Of a stretch of DNA of 61,701 bases, positions 17,618 to 28,161 are shown one piece after another. This stretch comes from Clostridiales bacterium UBA1742 (GTDB lineage Bacteria > Bacillota > Clostridia > TANB77 > CAG-508): the NCBI GenBank assembly GCA_002314935.1, contig DCHW01000063.1, positions 1-61,701 on the forward strand. The letters run 5' to 3'. The notes beneath the pieces are model-generated. The model was not told the DNA's origin and ran no database searches. It saw nothing but the letters and a program-made list of their open reading frames with translations. Within the stretch, counting starts at the first letter, position 1. The number at the start of each line of letters is the position of its first letter. The position numbers were made by a program, and so were the translations under genes.

Positions 17618-19303
17618 ATGAGATTAAGTAAAGAATTTTTCTATACATTAAGAGAAGATGCAAATGATGAAGATTCTGTAAGTGGAAAATTACTTGTAAA
17701 AGCTGGTTACATAAGAAAAATAAGTAATGGTGTTTATGCAAAGATGCCTTTAGGAGTTAAAGTTACAGAAAATATTAAAAAAATTGTAAGAGATTGTATG
17801 AACGAAAAAGATGCAACAGAAGTTGCAATGCCATTTTTAATACCTATGGAAATTTTTGAAAAAACTGGAAGAGCAAATAGCTTTGGAGATTTTATGTTTT
17901 CGCTTAATGATAGAGTAAACAGAAATTATGCTTTAGGACCAACTGATGAAGAAATGTTTGCATTAGTTTCTACTAACAAGGTTAAATCGTATAAAGATTT
18001 ACCATATACAATTTATCAAATTGGTACTAAATTTAGAGATGAAATGAGACCAAGATTAGGACTAATTAGAACAAGAGAGTTTACAATGAAGGATGCATAT
18101 AGTTTTGATGCTGATGTTGAAAGCTTGGATAATTCATATCAAAAAATGTTTGATGCATACAATAAAATATTTACTACATTAGGAATGGATTATGTAATAG
18201 TGAGAGCAGATACAGGACTAATGGGAGGAATGTTATCAGAAGAATTTCAGGCGATTTCTGATACAGGTGAAGATATTCTTGTATTATGTGATTCTTGTGA
18301 TTATGCTTCTAATATGGAAATTGGAACATGTAAATCTTTAGAAGATGATACAGCAGAATATCAAGAGGTAAAAGAAATGCATACACCTGATATTGGAAAA
18401 ATTGAAAGTCTTGTTAATGAACTTGGAATTTCTATAGATAAACTTATAAAAACTATGATATATAAGGTTGGAGATACCTTTTATGCATGTATGGTTCCAG
18501 GAAATAGAGAAATAAATGAAACTAAATTAAGCAAATTATTAAAAACAGATGATATATGTTTGGCAGAGCCAGAAGATGTTGTAAGAATTACAAATGCAAA
18601 AGTTGGATTTGCAGGACCAATTGGTTTAGATATTCCTATTATAATGGATGAAGAAATTTCTCATAAAAAGAATTTTGTAGTAGGAGCAAATAAAAGCGAT
18701 TATCACTTGGAAAATGTAAACGTTAAAGATTTTAACCCTACAATTATTGCTGATATAAAAAATGTTTTAGAGGGTGATATTTGCCCTAAATGTGGTGGAA
18801 AAATTTATTTAAAAAAAGGAATTGAAGTTGGAAATACTTTTAAACTTGGTACAAAATATTCTGAAGGAATGGGATTAAATTATTTAGATAAAGATAATAA
18901 ACTTCAACCTGTTGTTATGGGATCTTATGGAATTGGTATAGAAAGAATAGCAGCTGCTTTGGTAGAACAAAATCATGATGAAAATGGAATTATCTGGCCA
19001 ATTAATGTTGCTCCATACAAAGTTGGAATAGTATTAATAAACAATAAAGATGAAAATCAAGTGGAAGTAGCTGAAAGATTATATAAAGAATTAATGGATT
19101 TAAATATTGATACAATAATTGATGATAGAGATGCAAGACCAGGTGTTAAATTTAAAGATATGGATTTAATTGGTACACCAATAAGAATTACAGTTGGAAA
19201 AGGATGTATTGATAATAAAGTTGAATTAAAACTTAGAAAAGAAAATGAAGTAGAAGAAGTAGATATTGAATCTATCATTCAAAAAATTAAAGAAATAATA
19301 TAA
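17618..19303 (+). CDS. proS: prolyl-tRNA synthetase
   Basis: 561 residues, bacterial type. Class II motifs are visible: motif 1 near GVYAKMPLGVKV, motif 2 FRDEMRPRLGLIRTREFTMKD, motif 3 GSYGIGIERIAAAL. An editing (INS) domain lies between about 220 and 390, and an anticodon-binding domain from about 460. AAGGAGG ribosome site. Regulated by the T-box just upstream. Confidence 0.97.
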   Translation: MRLSKEFFYTLREDANDEDSVSGKLLVKAGYIRKISNGVYAKMPLGVKVTENIKKIVRDCMNEKDATEVAMPFLIPMEIFEKTGRANSFGDFMFSLNDRVNRNYALGPTDEEMFALVSTNKVKSYKDLPYTIYQIGTKFRDEMRPRLGLIRTREFTMKDAYSFDADVESLDNSYQKMFDAYNKIFTTLGMDYVIVRADTGLMGGMLSEEFQAISDTGEDILVLCDSCDYASNMEIGTCKSLEDDTAEYQEVKEMHTPDIGKIESLVNELGISIDKLIKTMIYKVGDTFYACMVPGNREINETKLSKLLKTDDICLAEPEDVVRITNAKVGFAGPIGLDIPIIMDEEISHKKNFVVGANKSDYHLENVNVKDFNPTIIADIKNVLEGDICPKCGGKIYLKKGIEVGNTFKLGTKYSEGMGLNYLDKDNKLQPVVMGSYGIGIERIAAALVEQNHDENGIIWPINVAPYKVGIVLINNKDENQVEVAERLYKELMDLNIDTIIDDRDARPGVKFKDMDLIGTPIRITVGKGCIDNKVELKLRKENEVEEVDIESIIQKIKEII

Positions 19304-19472
19304 TAAAAATAAAAGGTAATCATTTACACTTGATTTTAGTAAAATATTGTTATTTTTCTATTGCAAATATTAAATTATATAGATATAATATTTTAGTATG
19401 AGAAACAAAAGGTAAAAAATATTTTGTTGTATATTTATAATTAAAACACGAAATTTAGTTGGAGGAATACAA
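19304..19472 (+). other. intergenic region before the tyrosine kinase gene
   Basis: AT-rich, with a possible -10 TATAAT near 19384 and the ribosome site TTGGAGGAAT near 19458. No gene seen. Confidence 0.4.
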
Positions 19473-20891
19473 ATGGAAGAATTGGATTTAAAGCAATTAT
19501 TTGATATGTTAAGAAAAAAAATAATTTATATAATTATACTAACCATAGTTGCAATAATTATAGGAGTCATTTATTCTTTTTATTTAAAAACTCCATTATA
19601 CAAATCAAAAACAACAATTGTGCTTACAAAATCAGGCGAAGATAGTAAAATATATATAGAAGATGAAGCTGGTATTACAACAGCAGATTTAGACAGAAAC
19701 TCAAAATTAATAAAAACATATAGTGAACTTGTAAAAAGTGAATCTGTTTTAGACAAAGTAATTGAAAAACTAAATTTAAATTTAACAGCCACAGATATTA
19801 GAAAAAATATAACTGTAAGTGCAGTTGAAGATACAGAGCTTATAGAAATTAGCATAAAAAATGAAGATGCTACTTTAGCTAAAACAATTGCAGATGAAAT
19901 TGCAAAGTGTTTTATTGAAAGAACTGTAGAAATTTATCAAATTGAAAATTTATGTATTGTTGATGAAGCAAAGATTGCTACAGAACCATGCAATATAAAT
20001 CATATAAAAGATTTGACAATATTTACAATGGTTGGTATTATTGCCGGATTTGGAATTGTATTAGTTTTAAATTTATTTGAAAATACAGTAAAAGATAAAA
20101 ATATGATTGAAAATAACACAGATTTAAAAGTAATTTATGAAATTCCAAAATTTGAAAAAAGTTCCTCTAAAAGAAAAAATGAACTAATTGTATTAGGTGG
20201 TTCAAAAAGTATACAGGCAGAATCTATTAAAAGCTTAAGAACAATATTAAGCTATATGGATGTTGGAAAAAAACTTAGTAGTATTCTTATTACAAGTACA
20301 GTTCCTGGCGAAGGAAAAAGTTTAGTGTCTGCAAATATTGCAGTTGCATTTGCTCAATTAGGATATAAAGTTATTTTAATAGATGCTGACATGAGAAAGG
20401 GCAGACAAAATAAAATATTTGGAATTTCTAAAACTCCAGGAATTTCTAATTATCTTTCTGGAATTGCAGATAGTGGACAAGATTTAACATCTAGAGATAT
20501 AGAATTTTTCTTACAAACTACTGGAATTGATAATTTACTTTTAATGACAAGTGGAAGCGTACAATCAAATTCATCTGAACTATTATCAAATGCAAAATTT
20601 GATGAATTATTAAATATTTTAAAACATAATTGTGATTTAATTATAATTGATGGAACTCCTAGTGCTATTGTTACAGATGCCGTAATTATTTCAAGAAAGG
20701 TAGATACAACTATTTTAGTTGAAGAAGTAAATGTTGCAAAATGTGAAGAAATAGAAAAAGTAGAAATGGACATAAAAAAAGTTGGTGGAAATATAGCTGG
20801 TATTGTATTAAATAAAACAGAAATTTCTAAAAAAACCTATGAACACAATTATAGATATTATGCAAGTGATAGTCATCCAACAATTAAATAG
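19473..20891 (+). CDS. Wzz-type chain-length regulator fused to BY-kinase
   Basis: 472 residues. An N-terminal Wzz domain with two membrane helices (about 15-36 and 186-206) flanks an extracellular part. It is followed by a bacterial tyrosine kinase from about 240: Walker A STVPGEGKSLVSAN, Walker A' LIDADMRKGRQ, LIIIDGTPS (Walker B) and a Tyr-rich tail YEHNYRYYA for autophosphorylation. Controls polymer length and export of the polysaccharide made by the 5-15 kb locus. In many Bacillota the two parts are separate proteins (CpsC/CpsD); here they are one chain. Confidence 0.94.
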   Translation: MEELDLKQLFDMLRKKIIYIIILTIVAIIIGVIYSFYLKTPLYKSKTTIVLTKSGEDSKIYIEDEAGITTADLDRNSKLIKTYSELVKSESVLDKVIEKLNLNLTATDIRKNITVSAVEDTELIEISIKNEDATLAKTIADEIAKCFIERTVEIYQIENLCIVDEAKIATEPCNINHIKDLTIFTMVGIIAGFGIVLVLNLFENTVKDKNMIENNTDLKVIYEIPKFEKSSSKRKNELIVLGGSKSIQAESIKSLRTILSYMDVGKKLSSILITSTVPGEGKSLVSANIAVAFAQLGYKVILIDADMRKGRQNKIFGISKTPGISNYLSGIADSGQDLTSRDIEFFLQTTGIDNLLLMTSGSVQSNSSELLSNAKFDELLNILKHNCDLIIIDGTPSAIVTDAVIISRKVDTTILVEEVNVAKCEEIEKVEMDIKKVGGNIAGIVLNKTEISKKTYEHNYRYYASDSHPTIK

Positions 20892-20898
20892 GATTAAT

Positions 20899-20935
20899 AA
20901 AAAATATTTACAAATTGCTTGTAAATATTTTTTTT
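20899..20935 (+). terminator. terminator after the tyrosine kinase gene
   Basis: AAATATTTACAA pairs with TTGTAAATATTT across a short loop, followed by a T tract. Confidence 0.8.
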
Positions 20936-20986
20936 ACTGATATAATATACACTAGTAAAATTGAATTTTTAAGGAGTGAATTAAAT

Positions 20987-22123
20987 ATGGTAAAAAAGGT
21001 TGCAATTATTACTAATGGAGGAGATTGTCCTGGATTAAATGCAGTTATTAGAGCTATAGTAAAAACAGCAGAAACTCATGGGGTTGAATGCTATGGATAT
21101 ATAGAAGGATACAAAGGTTTATTAGAAAACAACTATATAAAACTAGAATCAAACGGAAGTGCTTCTGGTTTGTTACATAGAGGTGGAACAATAATAGGAG
21201 CATCAAATAGTACAAATTTATTTAATTACCCTGTAGAAGAAAATGGAGAAATAGTATATAAAGATATGTCTTATGTAGCAGTTGAAAATGCTAAAAATGC
21301 TGGATTTGATTGTATATTTACTTTAGGTGGAGATGGAACACAAAAATCTGCAAGAGATTTTTCTTTAAGGGGATTAAATGTAATTGGTGTTCCAAAAACA
21401 ATAGATAATGATGTAGCTCATTCTGAAATTACATTTGGATATAATACAGCTGTATCTGTTGCAACTGAAGCACTAGACAGATTGCATTCAACAGCAGAAT
21501 CTCATCATAGAATTATGACTTTAGAAGTTATGGGAAGATATGCAGGATGGATTGCTTTAGAATCTGCAATTGCAGGTGGAGCTGATGCTGCTATAATACC
21601 AGAAATACCATATGATATAAATAAAATTGCAGATAAAATTAACAAAAGAAAAGAAGAGGGAAAGAAATTTAGTATTATTGTTGTTTCTGAGGGGGCAAAA
21701 CCAAAAGACGGAGAAATAATGATAAAAAGAACTTTGGATGAAGGAAAAGGACTAGATAATATAAGACTTGGCGGAATTGGTGAAAAACTTTCAAGAGATT
21801 TAGAAGAACTTACAGGAATGTCTTCTAGGAATACAGTTTTAGGATATGTACAAAGAGGAGGAACACCTACTGCATTTGATAGAGTTTTATCTACAAAATA
21901 TGGAACAAAAGCAATGGAACTTGCATTAGCAGAAAAATTTAATGTACTTGTAACACTAGAAGGTGGAAAACTTGGATATGTAGCATTAGAAGATGTTGTT
22001 GGAAACAACAAAGAAATTGGTGCACGTTCTGGTGGAACAAAAAGTACAAATATTAAAAGAGTAACAATGGATGATGATTTAGTAAAAGTAGCAAGAGATT
22101 TAGATATATGTTTGGGAGATTAG
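20987..22123 (+). CDS. pfkA: 6-phosphofructokinase
   Basis: 378 residues. GGDCPGLNAVIRAIV, GGDGTQKSA and PKTIDNDV are the active-site motifs; VMGRYAGWIALE and GGTPTAFDRVL follow. Glycine in GGDGT (not GGDDT) together with Lys in PKTIDND fits ATP-using members of the mixed-substrate group, so ATP is the likelier donor (inference). ATG 20987 follows AAGGAGTG; the upstream in-frame extension covers the promoter TATAAT at 20941. Confidence 0.95.
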   Translation: MVKKVAIITNGGDCPGLNAVIRAIVKTAETHGVECYGYIEGYKGLLENNYIKLESNGSASGLLHRGGTIIGASNSTNLFNYPVEENGEIVYKDMSYVAVENAKNAGFDCIFTLGGDGTQKSARDFSLRGLNVIGVPKTIDNDVAHSEITFGYNTAVSVATEALDRLHSTAESHHRIMTLEVMGRYAGWIALESAIAGGADAAIIPEIPYDINKIADKINKRKEEGKKFSIIVVSEGAKPKDGEIMIKRTLDEGKGLDNIRLGGIGEKLSRDLEELTGMSSRNTVLGYVQRGGTPTAFDRVLSTKYGTKAMELALAEKFNVLVTLEGGKLGYVALEDVVGNNKEIGARSGGTKSTNIKRVTMDDDLVKVARDLDICLGD

Positions 22124-22133
22124 GAGGTAAAAT

Positions 22134-23843
22134 ATGATTAATTTTAAAAAAGCAATTGCAGATGCAATTGCAGATGTTACAAATCTTGATACAAAAGAAT
22201 TAGAAACATATATTGAAATACCACCAAATGCAGACTTGGGAGATTATGCATTTCCATGTTTTAAATTAGCAAAAAGTTTAAGAAAAGCACCTCCTATGAT
22301 TGCAAATGACATAAAAGAAAATATAAAAGTTGATGAAAATTTAATAGAAAAAATAGAAGTTGTTGGTGGATATTTAAATATTTATATAAACAAACAAGCA
22401 CTTGTAAAAACAGTGTTAGAAGAAATTGATGCTAAAAAAGAAAAATTTGGTTCTTCAGATATGGGACAAGGTAAAAATGTTGTAATTGATTATTCTGCAC
22501 CAAATATTGCTAAACCATTTCATATAGGACATTTACGTTCTACAGTTATTGGAGGGTCTATATATAAAATATACAATTTCCTTGGATATAACAGTGTTGG
22601 AATAAATTATTTGGGAGATTGGGGATTGCAATTTGGTAAGGTAATGGCTGGAATTTCTTTATGGAAAGATGAATATGATTTTCAAAATGATGAAATGACT
22701 AGTATTTTAAAGACATATATTAGATTTAATAAAGAAGAAAAAGAAAAGCCAGAGCTTACAGATTTAGCAAGAGAGTATTTTAAACGATTAGAAGATGGAG
22801 AAGAAGAGATAGTTAAAATGTGGGAACATATTAGAGAAATAAGCTTAGAAAACTATCAAAAAACTTATAATTTATTAAACTCAAAATTTGATTCATATAA
22901 TGGTGAAGCATATTATAATGATAAAATGCAACCTGTTGTAGATGAATTGCAAGAGAAAGGTTTATTAAAAGAATCACAAGGAGCTCATGTAGTTGATTTA
23001 GAAGAATATGGAATGCCACCATGTATAATAATTACATCTGCAGGTACAACAATATATGCTACAAGAGATTTAGCTTCATTAAAGGAAAGAATAAAAAAAT
23101 ATAACTTTGATAAAGCAATTTATGTAGTTGGAAATGAACAACAATTACATTTTAAACAAGTATTTAAAGTTTTAGAATTAATGGGATACGAAGAATATAG
23201 TAAAAATTGTGTTCACGTTCCTTTTGGATTAGTTGTAGATAAAGATGGAGAAAAAATTGGTTCAAGAAAAGGAAATTCAGTATTTTTAGAAGATATTTTA
23301 AATGAAGCTATAGATAAAGTAAGAACAATAATAGAAGAGAAAAATCCAAATTTAGAAGACAAAGAGGAAATTGCAAAAAAAGTTGGAGTAGGAGCTATTA
23401 TATTTAATGATTTATCTAATAGCAGAATAAAAGACGAAATTTTTGATTGGGATATGATATTAAATTTTCAAGGAGAAACAGGACCATATATTCAATATAT
23501 TTATGTAAGAACAAAAAGCCTATTGGAAAAAGCTGGATACATACCAGAATTTAAAGATGTTAATATTGGCAAAATTACTGAAAAAGCAGAAATTGAAATA
23601 ATTAAATTATTATATAAATTTAACATTATAATACAAAATGCAGCAGAAAAAAATGAACCTTCAATTCTTGCAAGATATTTAATAGATTTAAGCCAAAGCT
23701 TTAGCAGTTTTTATAATGATAATAAAATTATTACTGAAGATAAAGAATTACAAAATGCAAGATTATATTTAACATATAGTGTAGGAACAGTATTAAAAAC
23801 TGGAGTAGAATTATTAGGAATGGAAATGCCAAACAAAATGTAA
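22134..23843 (+). CDS. argS: arginyl-tRNA synthetase
   Basis: 569 residues, class I. SAPNIAKPFHIGHLRSTVIG carries the HIGH signature, and GEKIGSRKGNSV takes the KMSKS place. The N-terminal tRNA-binding Add-1 domain (about 1-110) and C-terminal DALR anticodon domain (about 450-569) are present. It starts 10 nt after pfkA with GGAGGT. Of interest because CGG decoding appears altered in this genome; nothing in the protein itself looks unusual. Confidence 0.97.
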   Translation: MINFKKAIADAIADVTNLDTKELETYIEIPPNADLGDYAFPCFKLAKSLRKAPPMIANDIKENIKVDENLIEKIEVVGGYLNIYINKQALVKTVLEEIDAKKEKFGSSDMGQGKNVVIDYSAPNIAKPFHIGHLRSTVIGGSIYKIYNFLGYNSVGINYLGDWGLQFGKVMAGISLWKDEYDFQNDEMTSILKTYIRFNKEEKEKPELTDLAREYFKRLEDGEEEIVKMWEHIREISLENYQKTYNLLNSKFDSYNGEAYYNDKMQPVVDELQEKGLLKESQGAHVVDLEEYGMPPCIIITSAGTTIYATRDLASLKERIKKYNFDKAIYVVGNEQQLHFKQVFKVLELMGYEEYSKNCVHVPFGLVVDKDGEKIGSRKGNSVFLEDILNEAIDKVRTIIEEKNPNLEDKEEIAKKVGVGAIIFNDLSNSRIKDEIFDWDMILNFQGETGPYIQYIYVRTKSLLEKAGYIPEFKDVNIGKITEKAEIEIIKLLYKFNIIIQNAAEKNEPSILARYLIDLSQSFSSFYNDNKIITEDKELQNARLYLTYSVGTVLKTGVELLGMEMPNKM

Positions 23844-23934
23844 TTTTATAATTTATATATAATGTTTAACTAATTTAGTTTATTAATGGTAAAACCATAA
23901 TAATATATAAAGTAAAATTAGGGAGGAAAATTTA

Positions 23935-24561
23935 ATGGAAGTATTTGAATTAAAACATCCACTTGTTGAACACAAATTAGCTATTTTAAGGGATAAAAAA
24001 ACTGGTACAAAAGAATTTAGAGAATTGGTTTCTGAACTTGCAACTATGCTTTGCTATGAAGCAATGAGAGATGCAGAAACTCATGAGGTTGAAATTGAAA
24101 CACCAATTACAAAAATGAAAACAAAAAAAATTGATGAAAATAAATATGCATTTGTTCCTATTTTAAGAGCTGGAACTGGAATGCTAGATGGAATAATAAG
24201 TGTTATGCCAAATGCAAAAATCGGTCACGTTGGAATGTATAGAGATGAAGAAACTTTTAAACCAAATGTATATTTTTTTAAAGTTCCAAAAGATATAGAT
24301 AAAAGAGAAGTATTAATACTTGATCCAATGCTTGCAACTGGTGGATCTGGAATTGATGCAATAGAACTATTGAAAGAAAAAGGCGTTAAAAAAATAAAAT
24401 TTTTATGTATAATTGCAGCACCTGAAGGAATAAAGGCAATGCAAGAAAAACATCCTGATGTTAAAATTTATACAACATCAATTGATGAGAAATTAAATGA
24501 AAAGGCATATATTGTCCCAGGTTTAGGTGATGCTGGAGATAGAATTTTTGGTACAAAATAA
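23935..24561 (+). CDS. upp: uracil phosphoribosyltransferase
   Basis: 208 residues. Family start VFELKHPLVEHKLAILRDK, ILRAGTGMLDG, and PRPP loop LILDPMLATGGSG; the C-terminal YIVPGLGDAGDRIFGT binds uracil. It makes UMP from uracil and PRPP. Ribosome site GGGAGGAAAA. Confidence 0.97.
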   Translation: MEVFELKHPLVEHKLAILRDKKTGTKEFRELVSELATMLCYEAMRDAETHEVEIETPITKMKTKKIDENKYAFVPILRAGTGMLDGIISVMPNAKIGHVGMYRDEETFKPNVYFFKVPKDIDKREVLILDPMLATGGSGIDAIELLKEKGVKKIKFLCIIAAPEGIKAMQEKHPDVKIYTTSIDEKLNEKAYIVPGLGDAGDRIFGTK

Positions 24562-24613
24562 ATTTTACTTGCTATTATTACCTTATACATATATAATAGA
24601 TAAGTGATTAATT

Positions 24614-24653
24614 AAATTTGAGATTCTATTGTTCTATATAGAATCCCAAATTT
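24614..24653 (+). terminator. inverted repeat between upp and glmM
   Basis: AAATTTGAGATTCTAT pairs with ATAGAATCCCAAATTT across a short loop. It lacks a long T run, so it may be a weak terminator. Confidence 0.5.
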
Positions 24654-24680
24654 ATGAATTTTTAATTACAGGAGGACATA

Positions 24681-26045
24681 ATGAGAAAATATTTTGGAAC
24701 AGATGGTATTAGAAGAATTGCTAATACAGAGCTTACACCAGAATTAGTATATAAAGTGGCAAAGGCCGGTGCTTATGTTTTGTCTAAACATTTGAATCAT
24801 GCACCCACAATTTTAATTGGTAGAGATACAAGATTATCTGGTACTCTTATTGAAAGCGCAATGACAGCAGGATTCTTAAGCTATGGTGCAAATGTAAAAT
24901 TACTTGGGGTTATTCCAACACCTGCTGTTGCTTATTTAACTAAAAAGATGAAAGCAGATGCTAGTGTTGTTATATCTGCTTCACATAATACATTTGAATT
25001 TAATGGAGTAAAATACTTTAGTAATTTAGGAATGAAAATTTCAGATGAAATAGAAGAAGAAATAGAAGAAGTTATGGAATCTGGAAAATTAGAAGAATTA
25101 ACTGCAGTACATGATAAGATAGGTGTTGCTGAATATAGAGAAGATTTATCAGAAGAATACATATATTTTTTTAGAAAGATTTTTGACGAAACAATAGAAA
25201 ATAACTTAAAAGATAATTTTGTTGTAGGATTGGATGTTGCAAATGGGGCTACATACAAAGTTGCAGAAAAAGTATTTTCTAAATTAGGAATTAAATATAA
25301 AATAATAAATAATAATCCTGATGGAATAAATATAAATCATAATTGTGGTTCTACACATTTAGAAAATTTAACTCAATTTGTAAAAGATAATAATCTAAGC
25401 TTAGGAATAGCGTATGACGGAGATGGAGATAGATGTTTAGCTGTTGACGAAAATGGAATGTTAGTTGACGGAGATATGATTTTAGCTATTTTTGCTAAAT
25501 ATTTTAAAGAAAAAGGCAAATTAAGCAAAGATACTTTGGTTGCAACAATAATGAGTAATTTGGGATTAAATAAATTTTCTAAAAATAATGATATCAATTT
25601 TGAACAAACTAAAGTTGGAGATAGATATGTTTTAGAAAGAATGTTAAAAGAAGGATACAATTTAGGAGGAGAACAATCAGGACATATAATAATGTTAGAT
25701 TACAATCCTACCGGAGATGGAATTTTAACATCACTAATGTTAATTCAAATACTGTTGGAAAAAAACATTTCATTATCTAAGCTTTGTGATATAATTACAA
25801 TATATCCTCAAGTTTTAATAAATGCTAAAATCAATAACAGTAAAAAAGAAGAATTAAGAGATGATAAAGAAATTAATAATTACATTACAAATCTTGAAAA
25901 CGAATTTAAAGGAAATGGAAGAGTAGTTGTTAGAGCTTCAGGAACAGAGCCATTAATTAGAGTTATGATAGAAGGAGAAAATATAGAATATATTACAGAA
26001 AAAGCTAATTCATTAGCAAAACTTATTGAACAAAAGTTAAATTAA
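24681..26045 (+). CDS. glmM: phosphoglucosamine mutase
   Basis: 454 residues. GTDGIRRIAN at the start, the phosphoserine loop VVISASHNTFEFNG, the metal loop AYDGDGDRC, the sugar loop GGEQSGHI and the phosphate loop RASGTEPLIRVM are all present. It converts glucosamine-6-P to glucosamine-1-P for UDP-GlcNAc. AGGAGGA ribosome site. Confidence 0.97.
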   Translation: MRKYFGTDGIRRIANTELTPELVYKVAKAGAYVLSKHLNHAPTILIGRDTRLSGTLIESAMTAGFLSYGANVKLLGVIPTPAVAYLTKKMKADASVVISASHNTFEFNGVKYFSNLGMKISDEIEEEIEEVMESGKLEELTAVHDKIGVAEYREDLSEEYIYFFRKIFDETIENNLKDNFVVGLDVANGATYKVAEKVFSKLGIKYKIINNNPDGININHNCGSTHLENLTQFVKDNNLSLGIAYDGDGDRCLAVDENGMLVDGDMILAIFAKYFKEKGKLSKDTLVATIMSNLGLNKFSKNNDINFEQTKVGDRYVLERMLKEGYNLGGEQSGHIIMLDYNPTGDGILTSLMLIQILLEKNISLSKLCDIITIYPQVLINAKINNSKKEELRDDKEINNYITNLENEFKGNGRVVVRASGTEPLIRVMIEGENIEYITEKANSLAKLIEQKLN

Positions 26046-26102
26046 TTTGTTATTTTTGGTTTAAAGCCATATAAATAAATAGAAAAACAAAGGAGGAAAA
26101 AT

Positions 26103-26444
26103 ATGTTTATTATTGATGTATCAAACACATTAAATTTAGTACTTTTACTTGCAGCAACAGTTTTATTAATATTTTTAGGAAAGGAAATAAAAAAACCTGT
26201 AGTTCCAGCAATAGCATTAACATTATTTTTAATATTAATTGTTATACATTGCGTTCAATTTAGTTTGTTAACTGAAGAAACTACAGAATTTTATAGACCT
26301 GTATTATTAAAATGTTTAACAATAGATTCAGTTATGATATTTATAACATTTTTTAGCTATTTATGGATTGATGATATTGAATGTAAATTCCATAAGAAAA
26401 AAAGTATTGATAATAGTTTAGATTGGTTCTGGGGAAAAGTATAG
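26103..26444 (+). CDS. small three-helix membrane protein
   Basis: 113 residues with helices near 8-26, 34-54 and 72-92 and a basic/aromatic tail (KKKSIDNSLDWFW). AAAGGAGGAAAA is a strong ribosome site. No family recognised; lies between glmM and metG on the same strand. Confidence 0.8.
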   Translation: MFIIDVSNTLNLVLLLAATVLLIFLGKEIKKPVVPAIALTLFLILIVIHCVQFSLLTEETTEFYRPVLLKCLTIDSVMIFITFFSYLWIDDIECKFHKKKSIDNSLDWFWGKV

Positions 26445-26488
26445 AAATAAAAATTTTTAGTTATACATTACATGGAGGTAAATAAATT

Positions 26489-28087
26489 ATGCAAAAAAAT
26501 ATTTTAATAGGTGGAGCATGGCCATATGCTAACAATTCATTACACCTAGGACATTTAGCAGGATTGATTTCGGGAGATGTTTTAGCACGTTATCACAGAC
26601 AAAATGGAGATAATGTTGTGTACGTGTCTGGAACAGACTGTCATGGGACACCCATCACAGAAAGAGCTAAAAAAGAGGGAACAACTCCAAAGGCAATTTG
26701 TGAGCATTATCATGAAGAATTTGTAAAAACTTTTAATGCAATTAATTTTACTTATGATTTATATTCTAAAACTGATACAGAATATCATTTCGAAAAAGTA
26801 AAAGAAATATTTAAAAAGATATATGACAATGGTTATATATATGAAAAAATAGAGCCTCAGGCTTATTGTGAAAAATGTAATAAATTTTTACAGGATAGAG
26901 AAATTCAAATTACCTGCCCTGAATGTGGAGAAATAACTAAAGGTGATCAATGTGATGCATGTGGACACACACCAACTGTAGAGGAATTAAAAGGTGGGGT
27001 TTGCTTAACATGTGGTAGCAAAACAATTGAAAAAGATAATAAGAATCTTTATTTTGCATTATCTAAATTTCAAAAAGAAATACAACAAAATACAGATAAA
27101 TGTAAAAACTTTTGGAGAATTAATGCAAAAAATGAAACAGAAAAGTATTTAAAAGAAGGTCTTAAAGATAGAGCTGTTACAAGAGATTTAGATTGGGGCA
27201 TAGATATACCTTTAGACGGATATGAAGACAAAAAAATGTATGTTTGGATCGAAGCTGTTCTAGGATACTTAACGGATACTATGAAACTTGCTGATGATGG
27301 TAAAATAGATTCTTGGGAACAATTTTGGAAAGAAGGAAATAATAACAAAATTTATATGTGCCATGGAAAAGACAATATTGTTTTCCATAGTATTATATTT
27401 AATGGACTACTTCTTGCATTAAAAGAAGATTTTCATTTAGTAGATGTTATAGTTTCAACAGAATATTTAAATATAAATGATGAAAAAATATCAAAAAGTA
27501 AAGGAAACGGAATTACCACATTAGAAATGTTAGAAAAATACAATTCTGATTCTTTAAGATTCCATATTATAAATAATGGACCAGAAAAAAAAGATACTAA
27601 TTTCACTTTAGAAGAATTTGAACGTACACACAATAATGAGTTATTAAATAAATTTGGAAATTTAGTTAATAGAACATTAAGATTTAAAGATCTAACTGAA
27701 ATTAAAGTTGCTACTTTAGATGAAAACGCAGAAAAAGAAATTGATAAAACATATAAAGAAGTTGCTGTAGCAATAGAAAATTTGGAATTTAAAAATGCAT
27801 CTGATAAAGTAATGGAATTAGTTGAATATGCAAATAAATATTATGATGAAAGTAAACCATGGGTACAAAGAAAAGAAGATATAGATGGATTTAACAATAC
27901 AATATATACTTGTGCTGTAATTATTGCCAATTTATCTAATTTATTTGAACCATTTATGCCAATATCTTGTGAAAAAATTAGACAGTATTTAAAAATTGAA
28001 AAAGCAACATGGAATAAAATTACATTAAAAAATGATATTGCTTTAGAAAATATAGATCCATTGTTTGAAAGAATAAAAATACAATAA
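26489..28087 (+). CDS. metG: methionyl-tRNA synthetase
   Basis: 532 residues. GGAWPYANNSLHLGH (HIGH), a knuckle region with two Cys pairs plus CPECG, CDACG and CLTCG (about 127-177), and KISKSKGNGI (KMSKS). No C-terminal EMAP-like tRNA-binding domain, so it is the short form. AUG initiation and elongation depend on it. Confidence 0.97.
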   Translation: MQKNILIGGAWPYANNSLHLGHLAGLISGDVLARYHRQNGDNVVYVSGTDCHGTPITERAKKEGTTPKAICEHYHEEFVKTFNAINFTYDLYSKTDTEYHFEKVKEIFKKIYDNGYIYEKIEPQAYCEKCNKFLQDREIQITCPECGEITKGDQCDACGHTPTVEELKGGVCLTCGSKTIEKDNKNLYFALSKFQKEIQQNTDKCKNFWRINAKNETEKYLKEGLKDRAVTRDLDWGIDIPLDGYEDKKMYVWIEAVLGYLTDTMKLADDGKIDSWEQFWKEGNNNKIYMCHGKDNIVFHSIIFNGLLLALKEDFHLVDVIVSTEYLNINDEKISKSKGNGITTLEMLEKYNSDSLRFHIINNGPEKKDTNFTLEEFERTHNNELLNKFGNLVNRTLRFKDLTEIKVATLDENAEKEIDKTYKEVAVAIENLEFKNASDKVMELVEYANKYYDESKPWVQRKEDIDGFNNTIYTCAVIIANLSNLFEPFMPISCEKIRQYLKIEKATWNKITLKNDIALENIDPLFERIKIQ

Positions 28088-28098
28088 AAGATAATAGT

Positions 28099-28124
28099 GT
28101 GGAGTACTATAAATTGTACTCCAC
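28099..28124 (+). repeat. inverted repeat after metG
   Basis: GTGGAGTAC and GTACTCCAC around an 8-nt loop, without a T run; perhaps a processing or weak termination hairpin. Confidence 0.6.
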
Positions 28125-28161
28125 AAATATTATAAAAGAAATTATAATGTGAGGAATAAAA